Notes: generated by a model from the letters alone, not told the origin. DNA of 13,031 bases from Desulfobacterales bacterium (GCA_030066455.1 JASJBQ010000068.1:1-13031); one strand, 5' to 3'. Shown: positions 1-7,121, counted from the stretch's first letter. Made by a program: numbers and translations.

Positions 1-1
1 G

Positions 2-268
2 GGGGCGTTCCGAGCGGGTGGGTCGTTGCGCTATGGAACCGTGACAATTGTTTTACAAACTCCAGCGGCACCCCATGGTGCCCGCGGCGTTTTCGATCTT
101 GCGATTGACATGTCAGCCGGCCTCGGGCTAATTCCGGCCATGGCCTACGAATTCCTTTTCCTCCACCAGATTCACCTCCGCGGCCAGATCAGTCAGATCC
201 TGGACACCTTCGGGCTGCCCAGCAACTGGGGCGACAACGCCGCTTACCTCGAAGGGCCGGGGGATTGA
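2..268 (+). CDS. Possible 3' end of an unrecognised gene (partial)
   Basis: The frame is open from the left window edge to a TGA at 266-268, about 88 codons. I recognise no family. The last 40 or so codons (from about 140) mostly end in G or C, as the real genes here do, and read like a folded C-terminus (a stretch with QISQILDTFGLP and NWGDNAAYLEG). The codons before about 100 are AT-rich at the third position, so the frame may be a decayed remnant or may not be coding. The opposite strand is also open but lacks the third-position GC bias. Its stop overlaps the -35 box of the promoter proposed at 265-292. Confidence 0.22.
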   Translation, partial: GAFRAGGSLRYGTVTIVLQTPAAPHGARGVFDLAIDMSAGLGLIPAMAYEFLFLHQIHLRGQISQILDTFGLPSNWGDNAAYLEGPGD

Positions 269-292
269 AATCTCCCCTTTGATTCCTATTAT
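265..292 (+). promoter_or_regulatory. Sigma70-like promoter in front of the flavin oxidoreductase remnant
   Basis: TTGAAA (265-270) and TATTAT (287-292) are separated by 16 bp. Each box matches the consensus at five of six positions, in an AT-rich island within GC-rich DNA. Transcription would start near 299, about 58 nt ahead of the ATG at 357. No other recognisable gene lies directly downstream, so it probably drove the gene that is now a pseudogene and could still transcribe toward the DUF3500 gene. Confidence 0.42.
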
Positions 293-315
293 TTTTTGAA
301 TTTTTACGTGCTTCC

Positions 316-327
316 GGGTTGCAACCC
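316..327. promoter_or_regulatory. 12-bp perfect palindrome, candidate operator
   Basis: GGGTTGCAACCC is a perfect 12-bp palindrome lying about 17-28 nt after the predicted transcription start. That position suits a repressor that blocks early elongation. The regulator is not in the window. The site could be chance; support is its symmetry and its place between promoter and start codon. Confidence 0.3.
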
Positions 328-356
328 CAATCCCGAGGCAATGATAAAGATGCCCC

Positions 357-806
357 ATGCCTGTCGATCTGAGCACCCCTCTGCGGCTGCCCTGCGGGGT
401 TGAGTTGCCGAATCGACTGTTGAAATCCGCCATGACCGATGCCCTGTGGCGCAGGTCCCTGGACGTGGTCGGGATGGCGCGTCCCCTGGTCGTCGAGCCC
501 GATCTTTCCGGACGCCTCCTGAAAGGCCTGAGTGTCGGGGCCGCCCCCCATGAAGACCGCCTGCACGTCGGCCGGGGCCGTTGGGGCCCCAACCGTTCGA
601 TCTTCTTCTTCAAGGTGCTCAACACCCTGGGGACGATGGCCTGGTATTACCGCCAGATTATCCGGCTATCCTAAAAACGTGCCCCCGATCTCGACTTGCG
701 GGTGCTGAGCGCCCTGCTGCGGCATCAGGCCACCGAATTTCGCGTGGCCCGTGCCAGGCGCATGGTCCTTGAGACCGGTCGTCAAGCCCCGGCGCCCGTT
801 TTTTAG
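357..806 (+). pseudogene. Old Yellow Enzyme-family NADH:flavin oxidoreductase remnant (internal deletion plus stop)
   Basis: The intact family (FMN-binding TIM barrel, usually about 360-440 residues) reduces activated alkenes with NAD(P)H. Here the first 27 or so residues match the family N-terminus (STPLRLPCGVELPNRLLKSA, the segment before the first barrel strand). From residue about 31 the frame continues with the family's C-terminal end: LDVVGMARPLVVEPDL, the late phosphate/FMN-binding region, then the C-terminal helices. The barrel core, roughly 250-300 residues with most flavin and substrate contacts, is missing. The join is near nucleotides 438-450 and stays in frame. A second lesion follows: TAA at 672-674 interrupts the C-terminal helix, after which the frame stays open for 43 more family-like codons to TAG at 804-806. 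Two independent lesions make this a clear pseudogene. The promoter at 265-292 seems intact. The family call is from remembered motifs, not a search. Confidence 0.8.
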
Positions 807-835
807 CCGCCGCCGGATGCTGCGATCTCGTGCCT

Positions 836-870
836 GCGGCCGGGGGCTTTATCTTGAAGCGGTGGCCGCA
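836..870 (+). other. Stem-loop between pseudogene and DUF3500 gene
   Basis: TGCGGCC (836-842) can pair with GGCCGCA (864-870), and a nested GCTT/AAGC pair lies inside. There is no T-run after it, so it is not a classic terminator. It may be an old 3' structure of the flavin oxidoreductase gene or a leader structure of the DUF3500 gene. Confidence 0.25.
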
Positions 871-900
871 ACCGGACGTAAAACCGGAGATTCGGATGCC

Positions 901-1959
901 ATGACCATGATAAACAAACAGCGCTTTCTTCTAAGCACAGGATTTATAATCGTAAGCACAGGCTTTCTAATCGCCATGACGACCCATGCACACGACATCA
1001 AAGCCCCCGCCGAAACGGCCGCGATGGCCCGGGCGGCCGAGGCATTCATCCGCGCCCTGGAACCCGACCAACGGCAGTCGGCGCTTTTTGCCTTCGAAGA
1101 CCAGGAGCGCTTCGACTGGCACTATATCCCCCGCGAGCGGGCCGGACTGCCGCTTAAGGCCATGACCGCGGATCAGCGCGCTCTGGCTCTGGCTTTTCTC
1201 AAACGCGGGCTGAGTGCCGAGGGCTATCGCAAGGCCACCGCCATTATGGCGCTGGAAGCGGTCCTGCGCGAAATCGAGACCTTCAACTGGCTGGGGCGGG
1301 ATCCCGAGAAGTACTACTTCTCGTTTTTCGGAACCCCATCCGCAAACGGCACCTGGGGCTGGCGTCTGGAGGGCCATCATCTCGCGCTCAACCTGACCAT
1401 CGTCAAGGGGCAATGGGTGGCGGCCGCACCGCGCTTCCTGGGGGCCAATCCGGCCGAAGTCCACAGCGGAGTGCATGCAGGACAGCGTGTTCTGGCCCGG
1501 GAAGAAGACCTGGCCCGCACGCTGGTCCGCTCGCTCTCTCCGGCCCAGCAGGCGCGCGCCGTCTTCCGCCGGCAGGCCTACCGCGATATCGTCACCGGTA
1601 CGGATGCCGCCGCGCGGCCGCCGGATCCGGCGGGTATATCGGCCTCGGACCTGGATGCCGCCCAGCGCCGCCAGCTCCATCGGCTGATCGACGTCTACCT
1701 CCAAGCCATGACCGCCGAGGTCGCCCGGCAACGAATGGATGCTATCCTGAAATCCGGCTGGAATCGGATCCGTTTCGGTTGGGCCGGCGGCCTCGAACCG
1801 GGACAGCCGCACTACTATCGGGTCCAGGGGCCGTCCTTTATCCTCGAGTACGACAATGTCCAGAACGGCGCCAACCATATCCATACGGTCTGGCGCGACT
1901 TCGAGGGTGATTTCGGCCGCGATCTGCTGCGGGAGCACTACGCCCGCGTGGCCCATTGA
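901..1959 (+). CDS. Exported DUF3500 family protein
   Basis: The 352-residue product matches my memory of the DUF3500 family, whose biochemical role I do not know to be established. Hallmarks visible: a YYFSFFGTP segment, then WGWRLEGHHLALN (about 152-164), and near the C-terminus NGANHIHTVWRDFEGDFG (about 322-339), rich in His, Asp and Glu that could bind a metal or substrate. The N-terminus has a signal peptide: Lys/Arg at residues 6 and 8, a hydrophobic core, and a likely signal peptidase I site after Ala30 (THA), so the mature protein should be periplasmic or extracellular. I chose the ATG at 901 because GGAGA lies 10 nt upstream and the signal peptide begins there; ATG 907 is possible. 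The frame is open further upstream but that stretch overlaps the pseudogene and looks non-coding. The gene ends 24 bp from the convergent sugar operon. Confidence 0.85.
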   Translation: MTMINKQRFLLSTGFIIVSTGFLIAMTTHAHDIKAPAETAAMARAAEAFIRALEPDQRQSALFAFEDQERFDWHYIPRERAGLPLKAMTADQRALALAFLKRGLSAEGYRKATAIMALEAVLREIETFNWLGRDPEKYYFSFFGTPSANGTWGWRLEGHHLALNLTIVKGQWVAAAPRFLGANPAEVHSGVHAGQRVLAREEDLARTLVRSLSPAQQARAVFRRQAYRDIVTGTDAAARPPDPAGISASDLDAAQRRQLHRLIDVYLQAMTAEVARQRMDAILKSGWNRIRFGWAGGLEPGQPHYYRVQGPSFILEYDNVQNGANHIHTVWRDFEGDFGRDLLREHYARVAH

Positions 1960-1983
1960 TGGCGAATGGCGGCGAAAACAGGA

Positions 1984-3876
1984 TCAGGTATCAGCAGGCA
2001 AGGTGTTCAGCAGGCGCTTGAAAGCCGGTCTGGATCTCAGCGGCGCCAGGTCGGGATCGCTCTCGAGCTGTGCTCGGTTCGCGTAGCCGGCGGCAATGGC
2101 TTTTTGGAGCTCGGCCAGCGATTCATCGATACGATCCAAACGGGCGAGCACGCAGGCCATGTTGTAGTGCACGCCGGCCGGATTCTCGGGGTCGAGGGCG
2201 AGGGCGCGCCTGAAGTTTGCCAGGGCGTCTTCCAGACGGCCCAGGTGGTAGAGGGCAATGGCGAGGTTGTTGTGGGTTCTGCCCATGCCGGGCTCGGCTT
2301 CAAGGGCCCGTTGAAAATACGCGGCCCCTTCGCGATAATTGCCCTGCCGGCTGGCCATGATGCCCAGGTTGTTGTAAGCCAGGGCATGCCGGGGGTTCAT
2401 CTGGATGGCCCGCGCGTAATGGTGCCGGGCTTCATCCTGTCGCCCCTGCTCTTCGAAAACCGAGCCCCAGTTGTAATGCGTGTGGGCGGCCACCAACGCT
2501 CGCGGTAAAATCGTGACATTGACCGCCACCGCAGTGACGATTGCGAGAATCAGGGCGACGCCGACCGGTCGATAGTCTCGGGTCTTCAGCTGCTGCCAGC
2601 CTTGAACAAGAGCCAAAGCCGCAAAGGGCACCAGTACGGCCAGCATGGTTTGACGATAGCGCGCGAAGACAAAGAACGGCATGATGCCGGCGGCATAGCC
2701 CAGGAGAAAGAGGTAAAGCAGCCACAGTTGGGCACGCCGGCGCCAGCTGAGACAGATGCCGGCCACGGCCAGGGGCAGAATGACCCCGAAATGCAGAATC
2801 CCGACCAGGATGTTCAAGATTTGCGAGTATGATCGATAGGCGTAAATGCTTTCCGTATCGCTGGGCTCGACCGCGTTCCAAACCAGCGCCCATTTTCTCA
2901 TCAGAAGTCGCATCCAGCCGGTGAAATCGGCTTTAATGGCATCCAGCGCCCGGCGGGTCCAGAAATGCGAAACTTCCATCGGGCTGAGTCGGCGTCCCTC
3001 GGCTTTTTCGGCCAGGCGGGTCGCGTCGCGGCTCTCGAAACGCCAGTCGCCCCGGCCGCGCACGAGCGATCGATAGGTGCCGGTGGCATCGCCGCTGTTG
3101 CCGATATAAAGGTTGAAACCGAGGTTGGATGTCGTCAGGGTAAACTCGCCGCCGACGATTTTGTTGCGCACGCCGACGGGCAAGACGATCAAGGCCAACC
3201 CGCAGACAAACAATGCCCCCCAGGCGCTGAGCCGTTTCCATCCGGCATCCCTGTGATCGACGACCAGCCAAATCAGAACGACCGGTAGCAGGATGAGGGC
3301 ATTTTCCCTCACCATCACCAGGCACCCCAGGGTGGTGCCGGCCGCCAACCAGAGGAAACCCCGGGGGGTCTTGACGATGCGGCCCAGGAAGTAAAGAAGC
3401 AGGACGGTGAAAAATAAGCCGAAAACCGCTTTTTGGATCAAGAGGTCGTAGAAGATGGCGACCGGATAGACTGCCAGAAGGATGCCTGCCAGAATGCCGG
3501 CCGGCTTCGATAGGAAATGTCGGCCGGCCAGGGCGATCAGGACACAACTGCCGGCGCCGAAAAGAATTTGGATCAGACGCACGATCAAGAGGTTTTCGCC
3601 GATTAGACGGTAGACGACGGCCATAAAATAGGGATAGAAAGGCGGCTGGAAGAAGACCCCGCGCCCCAGCCAGCCTGTTTCCAGGATTTCACGGGCCCAT
3701 ATGTCATAGAGCTCGGCGTCCCCCATCAAGGTGTATAGCAGGTGCGTGCCCCGTAATTCAAAAAGGCAAAGGAGGCGCAGGACCAAAGCGCCCAGACCAA
3801 TCGCCAGCAGGATAAGGGGACGGATTTCGGCACCGTCTGTGGAAGAATTTTGAGCGGTTGTGTGGGCGGCGTTCAA
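1984..3876 (-). CDS. GT-C (PMT/ArnT-like) membrane glycosyltransferase with C-terminal TPR domain
   Basis: The 630-residue protein begins with a transmembrane helix (about 20-39), then an external loop with the acidic motif MGDAELYD (Asp53, Glu55), where GT39/GT83 enzymes keep the catalytic acidic residue. About ten more hydrophobic segments run to about residue 460. Residues about 464-600 form three clear TPR repeats (YNWGSVFEEQGRQDEA, YNNLGIMASRQGNYREGA, HNNLAIALYHLGRLEDA) plus a fourth partial one. Known GT-C enzymes of this type take a sugar from a polyprenyl-phosphate donor and put it on a lipid, glycan or protein outside the cytoplasmic membrane. The neighbouring DPM1-like GT2 probably makes that donor. 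The start is TTG: its codon shares bases with the upstream TGA (TTGA overlap), which implies translational coupling, and no better start exists before the first helix. The acceptor is unknown; the TPR tail may hold it or a partner. Confidence 0.85.
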   Translation of the reverse strand: MNAAHTTAQNSSTDGAEIRPLILLAIGLGALVLRLLCLFELRGTHLLYTLMGDAELYDIWAREILETGWLGRGVFFQPPFYPYFMAVVYRLIGENLLIVRLIQILFGAGSCVLIALAGRHFLSKPAGILAGILLAVYPVAIFYDLLIQKAVFGLFFTVLLLYFLGRIVKTPRGFLWLAAGTTLGCLVMVRENALILLPVVLIWLVVDHRDAGWKRLSAWGALFVCGLALIVLPVGVRNKIVGGEFTLTTSNLGFNLYIGNSGDATGTYRSLVRGRGDWRFESRDATRLAEKAEGRRLSPMEVSHFWTRRALDAIKADFTGWMRLLMRKWALVWNAVEPSDTESIYAYRSYSQILNILVGILHFGVILPLAVAGICLSWRRRAQLWLLYLFLLGYAAGIMPFFVFARYRQTMLAVLVPFAALALVQGWQQLKTRDYRPVGVALILAIVTAVAVNVTILPRALVAAHTHYNWGSVFEEQGRQDEARHHYARAIQMNPRHALAYNNLGIMASRQGNYREGAAYFQRALEAEPGMGRTHNNLAIALYHLGRLEDALANFRRALALDPENPAGVHYNMACVLARLDRIDESLAELQKAIAAGYANRAQLESDPDLAPLRSRPAFKRLLNTLPADT

Positions 3877-4667
3877 GAGCGCCCCCGCTTGCGACTGTCG
3901 AGCCTGACGGACTTTGATGGGTCCTTTCGTCGGGCGGTAGGGTGACGGCCACCATGGCTACCGAGGGCAAGAATGCCCGCGACGGCGTAGACGTACCAGT
4001 AGGCATATCGCGGTATCCATTTAAAAAGCTGAAAACGTGATTGGCCCGCATCCCGATCACGCCAGACAGTCGGCACCTCGGCGATTCGAAAGCCGGCCAA
4101 ATAGGCCTTGATCACGATTTCCATGCCGATCTCAAACCCCCCGGTGCTTTCGACGTCCACCGTCGACAGGACGCTGCGCGTATACATTTTGAAGCTGTTG
4201 GTCAGATCATGCACTGGAAAGCGAAAGAAATGGTACAGGCTCAGTCCGGCCAGTCGCGAAAGGTTCCTTTTAACGAGCGGCCCCCCAATCTGGCGCCCCC
4301 CGGGCATGTAGCGTGAACCGCAGACCAGATCCGCACCGCGCCGGACGTGATCGTACATGGCCCCGACCGTTGCCAGGTCGTCGGAGAGGTCCGCCATTGT
4401 CACCAGCATGACCTCGGATTCTGCCGCGCTGAAGCCCGTTTTGATCGCGTTCAATACGCCGCGACCGAAATGGTTTTTTACCAGGCGAAGATTTTTCCTG
4501 CTTGGCGCCATCGGTGCCAGGGCCGCAAGGGTATCGTCGGCCTCGAAATCATAAACGATCAGGCATTCGTGGGGGACCCTGACCTCGCGATCGATGGCGG
4601 CGAGGGTGCGCAGAATGTTGGCCCCTTCGTTGTAGACAGGGATGATGATGCTCAGTTGCGGCGCCAC
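3873..4667 (-). CDS. GT2 glycosyltransferase, dolichol/polyprenyl-phosphate mannosyltransferase-like
   Basis: The 264-residue protein has the GT-A fold opening LSIIIPVYNEGANI (5-18), a nucleotide-binding region VYDFEADDT (38-46), and an acidic cluster ADLSDD (92-97) in the place of the metal-binding DxD. CGSRYMPGGRQIGGP and DLTNSFKMY, both typical of the DPM1/polyprenyl-phosphate branch, follow. Such enzymes move a sugar from GDP- or UDP-sugar to a polyprenyl phosphate on the cytoplasmic side. It lacks the two C-terminal helices of GtrB/DpmA types and has only one weakly hydrophobic stretch (about 217-236), so it is probably a peripheral membrane enzyme. The start is GTG immediately after the upstream TAG, with GGGAGG 7 nt before it inside the upstream gene. 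Its stop overlaps the next start, consistent with a donor-maker paired with the GT-C enzyme. The sugar is not determinable here. Confidence 0.87.
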   Translation of the reverse strand: MAPQLSIIIPVYNEGANILRTLAAIDREVRVPHECLIVYDFEADDTLAALAPMAPSRKNLRLVKNHFGRGVLNAIKTGFSAAESEVMLVTMADLSDDLATVGAMYDHVRRGADLVCGSRYMPGGRQIGGPLVKRNLSRLAGLSLYHFFRFPVHDLTNSFKMYTRSVLSTVDVESTGGFEIGMEIVIKAYLAGFRIAEVPTVWRDRDAGQSRFQLFKWIPRYAYWYVYAVAGILALGSHGGRHPTARRKDPSKSVRLDSRKRGRS

Positions 4668-4679
4668 CTAAATGCCTCC
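4665..4679 (-). promoter_or_regulatory. Coupled stop/Shine-Dalgarno/start junction, epimerase to GT2
   Basis: On the minus strand GGAGGCATTTAGGTG holds the Shine-Dalgarno, the upstream stop TAG and the downstream GTG start with no spacer. The distance of 7 nt from GGAGG to GTG decides this start and points to termination-reinitiation coupling. Confidence 0.7.
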
Positions 4680-5687
4680 CACCTCGATTTGATCCCTGAT
4701 CCAGGGGATGATTTCATCCAAGGCTTCGCTTAAGGGCGTACAGGCTTCGAAGCCGAGCACTTCACGCGCTTTATGAACATCGGGCATGCGCCGTTGGACG
4801 TCATATTTGAACGGCTGGTCCGAAACAAAGCTAAACGCCTTATCCGTGTGGATCTTGCTCCAGATTGCCTGGGCCAGTTCAATCACCGTGTGGGCGGTAG
4901 GGGTCGAGAGGTTGAAATCCTCGTTGACGGCCTGTTCGCTTTCCATGCAAAGCCGAATGCCGCGTGCGAGATCCCCCCCGTAGGTATAATGACGGACCTG
5001 GTTGCCGCTGCCCAGAATATGCAGCGGGTCCTGTCCTTTAATGATTTTGTGCACGAGATCAGGCACCACGTGGCTCATGGCCAGTTTGATATTGCCCGAG
5101 CGGATTTCCGGATCGCAACGGGCGCGTTGCTCGCCGATGCCGATGCAGTTGAAGGGACGAACGATCGTATACGGAAGTCGATACTGCTCCCAGGCGCCCC
5201 GGGCAAAATACTCGCAGGCCAACTTCTGAAAACCGTAGGTCGAGGTGGGCGGTGGGCACCGTTGCTCTTCCCCCTCCGGAGTGGGGTACACCTCTGTGTT
5301 TTCAAACACCATGGATGAGGACAGGACGATGATGCGCTTGAGGCTTTGATGGCGGAAAGCATCGATGGCGGCGTCAAAGGTCGCCGCAATGATCCGTTCG
5401 TTTTCAGCCAGCAGATCGTAGGCCAGTTCATGGAAAAGGGCGATACCACCGATGACCGCTGCACCGGCCACCACCTGGTCGCAGTCGGCCACCAATTTTT
5501 TTAGAAGTTCGGTGTCTTTGGCATCGCCCTGAACGAAGCTGTAATCGGGGTGGCGATCATAGGTTCGATCGACCGGTCCGTACTTCGAAAAATTATCGAT
5601 ACCGACGACCTGGTGGCCGTGATCAAGCAGTTCCGCTACCAGGTAGCCGGCAATGAAACCCGCTGAGCCTGTGACAAGTACCTTCAA
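4668..5687 (-). CDS. NAD-dependent nucleotide-sugar epimerase/dehydratase (extended SDR)
   Basis: The 339-residue protein is a full-length extended short-chain dehydrogenase. The N-terminal Rossmann motif is TGSAGFIAG (6-14), with Asp31 ending the second strand, which favours NAD over NADP. The catalytic set is visible as SSS (123-125) and YGFQK (Tyr151, Lys155). The C-terminal half carries RPFNCIGIGEQ and a sugar-nucleotide-binding region. The family epimerises, dehydrates or decarboxylates UDP-, GDP- or dTDP-sugars. Next to a nucleotide-sugar dehydrogenase, a uronic-acid epimerase or decarboxylase is attractive, but the sequence alone does not settle it. The start is TTG directly after the upstream TAA, with GGAGG 7 nt before it inside the upstream coding end. 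The protein ends in GGI, as does its upstream neighbour, because both tails encode the Shine-Dalgarno of the next gene. Confidence 0.87.
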   Translation of the reverse strand: MKVLVTGSAGFIAGYLVAELLDHGHQVVGIDNFSKYGPVDRTYDRHPDYSFVQGDAKDTELLKKLVADCDQVVAGAAVIGGIALFHELAYDLLAENERIIAATFDAAIDAFRHQSLKRIIVLSSSMVFENTEVYPTPEGEEQRCPPPTSTYGFQKLACEYFARGAWEQYRLPYTIVRPFNCIGIGEQRARCDPEIRSGNIKLAMSHVVPDLVHKIIKGQDPLHILGSGNQVRHYTYGGDLARGIRLCMESEQAVNEDFNLSTPTAHTVIELAQAIWSKIHTDKAFSFVSDQPFKYDVQRRMPDVHKAREVLGFEACTPLSEALDEIIPWIRDQIEVGGI

Positions 5688-5699
5688 TTAGATGCCTCC
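5685..5699 (-). promoter_or_regulatory. Coupled stop/Shine-Dalgarno/start junction, dehydrogenase to epimerase
   Basis: On the minus strand GGAGGCATCTAATTG has the same design as the junction at 4665-4679: GGAGG, 7 nt containing the stop, then a non-ATG start (TTG). It fixes the start of the epimerase and suggests translational coupling. Confidence 0.7.
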
Positions 5700-6884
5700 G
5701 CCTTGGCCGAAAAAATTCCAGATGTCCGTGATGATCGTGCTGTCGTCAAACGTCAAATCCGCATATTCCTCATGGGGTGTGCCGAGGATCACGATGTCGG
5801 CCTGGCGAATGAGCGCTTGAGGGGAGACAAATTCGGGATCGTCGATATAGACGTCCGAGCAAAGGACGCCGCGCGTTTCGATCTCGAGCAGTTTTTTTAG
5901 CTTGTATGAAAGCGAATCACGTTTGTCGTCGACGTTGGCCTTGAACGCCATGCCGAGGATACCGACGACCCGGTCTTTTAATCCGTAGCGCTCCTTGAGC
6001 GTCTGGACGATGAAATTCGGCAAGCCTTCATTGATCAGCATGGCGGCATGCCCCAGAAAGAAATTGTTGTTACTGAAGGCCGCCAGCTGCATGGTGTCCT
6101 TGAAGAGACATGGCCCGGCGGCGAAACCCGCAATGGGGAAGGTCTCGGCGCGGGGATAACGGTGGGTGATGCCGTGGAAAATGCGATAGAAATCAAGGCC
6201 GTTCATGGCCGCAAGCTGATAAAACTGGTTGGCGATGGCAAATTGAATGTAGCGCCAGGCGTTGGTATAAAGCTTGGCCAGTTCGGCCTCCAGCGGATTG
6301 AGTGCCACGATATCGGCGGTCAAACGCCTGAAAAGGGCGATGGCGTCCTGACGCGAATCCTCGTCGAAGGCCCCGATGATCTGCGGCAGTTCGCGGATTT
6401 CATGGAGGGCATTGCCCTGGGAGATACGTTCCGGGCAGAAGGTGATATGGAGTTTTTTACCCTGCTCCCTCAGATAATCGCGTATTTTACGGGTCGTCCC
6501 TGGAAAGACCGTGCTGCGCAAAATAAGATGCTGGTCATCACGAAGCAGGGGAATGATGGTGTCGATCATGTGTTTGAAAATCTTAAACTGGGGGTTTAGA
6601 TACTCATCCACCGGGGTCCCGAGGCAGACCACGATGAAGCGGCTGGTGGCAATGGGGTCGTTGTCGAGTGCCACGAAAAGCTTGCGGTGAATCACCTGTT
6701 TTAACAGCGCCTCGGCCCCCGAATCCTTGAAGGGCATTTCACCGCGGGTCACGGTCTCCATGGCCTGCCGGTTGATATCGACAAGGCAGACGTCCAGACC
6801 TTCATTGGCCAGCGCAATTCCCAGGGGAAGGCCGACGTGGCCCAGCCCCCCCAGAATACTCACATCATAGCTATGGGGTTCCAT
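5688..6884 (-). CDS. UDP-glucose/GDP-mannose dehydrogenase family enzyme (WecC-like)
   Basis: The 398-residue enzyme belongs to the family that oxidises a nucleotide-sugar C6 alcohol to a uronic acid with two NAD. Visible: an N-terminal NAD site GGLGHVGLPLG (12-22) with acidic VDINR after strand two, VVCLGTPVDEY, RSTVFPGTT, the central AELAKLYTNAWRY carrying the conserved Lys and Asn, the catalytic Cys259 in AAGPCLFKD, and the C-terminal nucleotide-binding domain with GILGMAFKANVDDKRDS. Size is normal. The best-known homologues are WecC/TviB-type dehydrogenases of UDP-N-acetyl sugars; substrate is inferred only. Oddity: the active-site loop reads CLFKD, where most family members have CLPKD. 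It is the first gene of the four-gene operon and the only one with an ATG. The Shine-Dalgarno is weak (GAAAGA upstream). I could not pick a convincing promoter in the 353-bp divergent spacer. Confidence 0.88.
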   Translation of the reverse strand: MEPHSYDVSILGGLGHVGLPLGIALANEGLDVCLVDINRQAMETVTRGEMPFKDSGAEALLKQVIHRKLFVALDNDPIATSRFIVVCLGTPVDEYLNPQFKIFKHMIDTIIPLLRDDQHLILRSTVFPGTTRKIRDYLREQGKKLHITFCPERISQGNALHEIRELPQIIGAFDEDSRQDAIALFRRLTADIVALNPLEAELAKLYTNAWRYIQFAIANQFYQLAAMNGLDFYRIFHGITHRYPRAETFPIAGFAAGPCLFKDTMQLAAFSNNNFFLGHAAMLINEGLPNFIVQTLKERYGLKDRVVGILGMAFKANVDDKRDSLSYKLKKLLEIETRGVLCSDVYIDDPEFVSPQALIRQADIVILGTPHEEYADLTFDDSTIITDIWNFFGQGGGI

Positions 6885-7121
6885 TCTCGGTCATCTTTCG
6901 GCAGGAAATAATTGACAAATGAATCCTCGGGGTTAGATAGTCTAAAATTGACCGCGGCATCAGGGGGATTCACTAGTATCTTAAACAGCGGCCCTCGTTT
7001 GACGAACGATCCGAACGGCAATTTCAGGCAACTGCCGATCGGCCCTCGAAGGTCGGGCCGCCTAATGCCGGTGCGGAAGCCCTGCCTGAAATCTCTTCTC
7101 CTGACCAGTACGCCGCCTTGT

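Noticed and set aside
128..625. Minus-strand 165-codon open frame across the left region
   Set aside because: It runs through both the promoter region and the flavin oxidoreductase remnant, is rich in Arg and Pro, lacks GC bias at its third positions and resembles no family.
672..674. TAA in the flavin oxidoreductase remnant as a recoded codon
   Set aside because: TAA is not a selenocysteine or pyrrolysine codon in known bacterial systems, and the gene already lacks its catalytic core.
967..1956. Long minus-strand open frame opposite the DUF3500 gene
   Set aside because: It is a shadow: the plus-strand frame has a signal peptide, a Shine-Dalgarno and family motifs, while the minus frame has no recognisable domain.
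6912..6939. TTGACA toward the PanE-like gene as a promoter
   Set aside because: The -35 is perfect, but the best -10 at normal spacing (TAGATA) is poor, and the start would be about 290 nt before the ATG. It is kept only as a note.
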